In this document: piece after piece, positions 5,743-6,515 of the stretch
Layout of the letters: the number at the start of each line of letters is the position of its first letter
Numbering within the stretch: position 1 is the first letter of the stretch
NCBI GenBank assembly: GCA_027039295.1
Contig: JALWEW010000141.1
Location: forward strand, 1-6,515
Direction: 5' to 3'
Origin: Acidilobaceae archaeon
GTDB lineage: Archaea; Thermoproteota; Thermoprotei_A; Sulfolobales; Acidilobaceae
DNA length: 6,515 bases
Program-made: the position numbers and the translations under genes
The notes under the pieces: generated by a model
Database searches by the model: none
What the model saw: the letters and a program-made list of their open reading frames with translations, nothing else
What the model was told of the DNA's origin: nothing

Positions 5743-6515
5743 TCACACCTCCCCGGCGATAAGCATTGCCTCGTCGAGCCTGAGGGGGGCTGCGGCTCCA
5801 GCAGGGACTATGGTCTCTAGTGGTAGTAGTGCTGGCGAGACGCCGAGTATCATACTGGAGAACTGTATTATTGCTGGCAAGGCCTCCCTGCCCGAGTCGA
5901 GCCCCTTAAGCGCACCGGTCGCCTCTATTGCAGCTCTTACATCCCTAAACCTCCTCAGGTAATGCTCTAGTGCTGCGAGCTCCACTCCAGTGCAGACGTC
6001 AACGAATTCAGCGCGAGCCACTCCCGGGGAGACGAGCATCTCGGGCTCCGCCGGCGGGCTGGCCTGGGGCCCCTGCCTCTGCTCCACTAGGAGGTCCGCA
6101 GCCTGGGGATCCTTCATCAGGTCTATTAGTGCCGCCTTCAGGTCCGACTCGTCTGCTAGGCCGAGGTAGACGGCTGCCCCGAGGCCGGCAAGCGCGCCTC
6201 CGTGATAGGAGGCGTACTCGCTCACCTCACCTGCGGCCAGCCCAGCAACAAAGACTCCCTCGCCGCAGGAGTGGTTCTCTGCGAACCGTGGGACAATGGC
6301 TTTTATCGTCTCCGAGTAGGTGAAACCCCTACATAGGGGGGCTAGTGTGACTATGTCGGGGTAAGGGCCTACAGTGGACACTATAGCATCTGCGACTATG
6401 CTTTCATACTCGCGGAAATCGACGATTAAGCCTTCGGGGCCCGGCTTCACGCTGGTCACGCGGTCTACCACTAGCTCCACGCCGTACCTGGAGGCGTAGT
6501 CGAGGTATCTCAGGC
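5743..6515 (-). CDS. FAD-dependent oxidoreductase subunit (sarcosine oxidase alpha/HcnB-like), C-terminal part, cut by the window edge
   Basis: The reading frame stays open to the right edge (first codons read LRYLDYASRYGVELVV), so the N-terminus lies outside and a GTG at 6480 is not a convincing start. The visible 256 residues are the C-terminal part of a pyridine nucleotide-disulfide-type FAD protein: the STVGP segment, GVFVAGLAAGEVSEYASYHGGALAGLGAAVYLG (from about 86, the FAD-binding tail), a disordered Pro/Gln/Glu-rich linker (about 146-165), and a C-terminal domain like the BFD-type module of SoxA/HcnB (169-256). In that module families usually have four Cys for [2Fe-2S]; here only C174 remains (the first is Asp172, and GLDSGREALP replaces the GxGxCQGxxC region). 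Order and spacing with the following gene suggest a heteromeric dye-linked dehydrogenase. The family call is firm, its activity less so. Confidence 0.72.
   Translation of the reverse strand, partial: LRYLDYASRYGVELVVDRVTSVKPGPEGLIVDFREYESIVADAIVSTVGPYPDIVTLAPLCRGFTYSETIKAIVPRFAENHSCGEGVFVAGLAAGEVSEYASYHGGALAGLGAAVYLGLADESDLKAALIDLMKDPQAADLLVEQRQGPQASPPAEPEMLVSPGVARAEFVDVCTGVELAALEHYLRRFRDVRAAIEATGALKGLDSGREALPAIIQFSSMILGVSPALLPLETIVPAGAAAPLRLDEAMLIAGEV

Noticed and set aside
5970..6323. Plus-strand open frame of 117 codons, rich in Arg and Pro
   Set aside because: It lies antisense to the conserved FAD subunit and its composition is that of a GC-driven shadow frame.
5743..6480. Taking GTG at 6480 as a complete gene start
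   Set aside because: The frame stays open to the window edge with a family-typical LDYASRYGVELV upstream, so the gene is partial.

Overview
The window reads as chromosomal DNA of a hyperthermophilic crenarchaeon, most likely Desulfurococcales or a relative; this is an inference. Arg is mostly AGG/AGA, Ile is often ATA, genes are tightly packed, starts are often TTG or GTG behind GGxGGTG-type Shine-Dalgarno (SD) sites, promoters look like archaeal TATA boxes, and the left third encodes a four-subunit archaeal 2-oxoacid:ferredoxin oxidoreductase. No rRNA, tRNA, CRISPR array, insertion sequence or origin was seen.

Layout. (1) 39-3161, minus strand: operon porG-porD-porA-porB for a heterotetrameric pyruvate (or related 2-oxoacid):ferredoxin oxidoreductase. 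The D/A and A/B junctions overlap in the same GTGATGG motif, so translation is probably coupled. A TATA-like box sits at 3208-3214. (2) 3340-3690, plus strand: a tyrosine-rich protein of about 116 residues with unknown function, divergent from the por operon. (3) 3708-4055, minus strand: a small winged-helix DNA-binding protein, convergent with the previous gene. (4) 4056-4175: a compact divergent control region with TATA-like boxes, a perfect 6+3+6 inverted repeat and a strong hairpin just before the next start. (5) 4176-4685, plus strand: a Nudix hydrolase with an intact Nudix box. (6) 4632-6515, minus strand: two adjacent FAD-dependent oxidoreductase-like subunits, one DAO/sarcosine-oxidase-beta-like and one sarcosine-oxidase-alpha/HcnB-like. 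The second is cut by the window edge. Both have lost residues that are usually conserved.

How the genes work together. The por operon couples oxidation of pyruvate to acetyl-CoA with ferredoxin reduction: porB and porA bind and act on TPP and substrate, porD carries two [4Fe-4S] clusters, and porG completes the complex. The winged-helix gene and the Nudix gene share one control region, so a local regulator-target pair is plausible. The FAD subunit pair resembles dye-linked dehydrogenases that oxidise amino acids, opines or sarcosine-like amines, but its substrate cannot be read from the sequence. No stretch over 300 bases lacks a gene. The most notable items are the operator-like inverted repeat and leader hairpin at 4101-4166, and the degenerate FAD/Fe-S subunit pair. 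I found no clear evidence of a wholly new multi-gene system.
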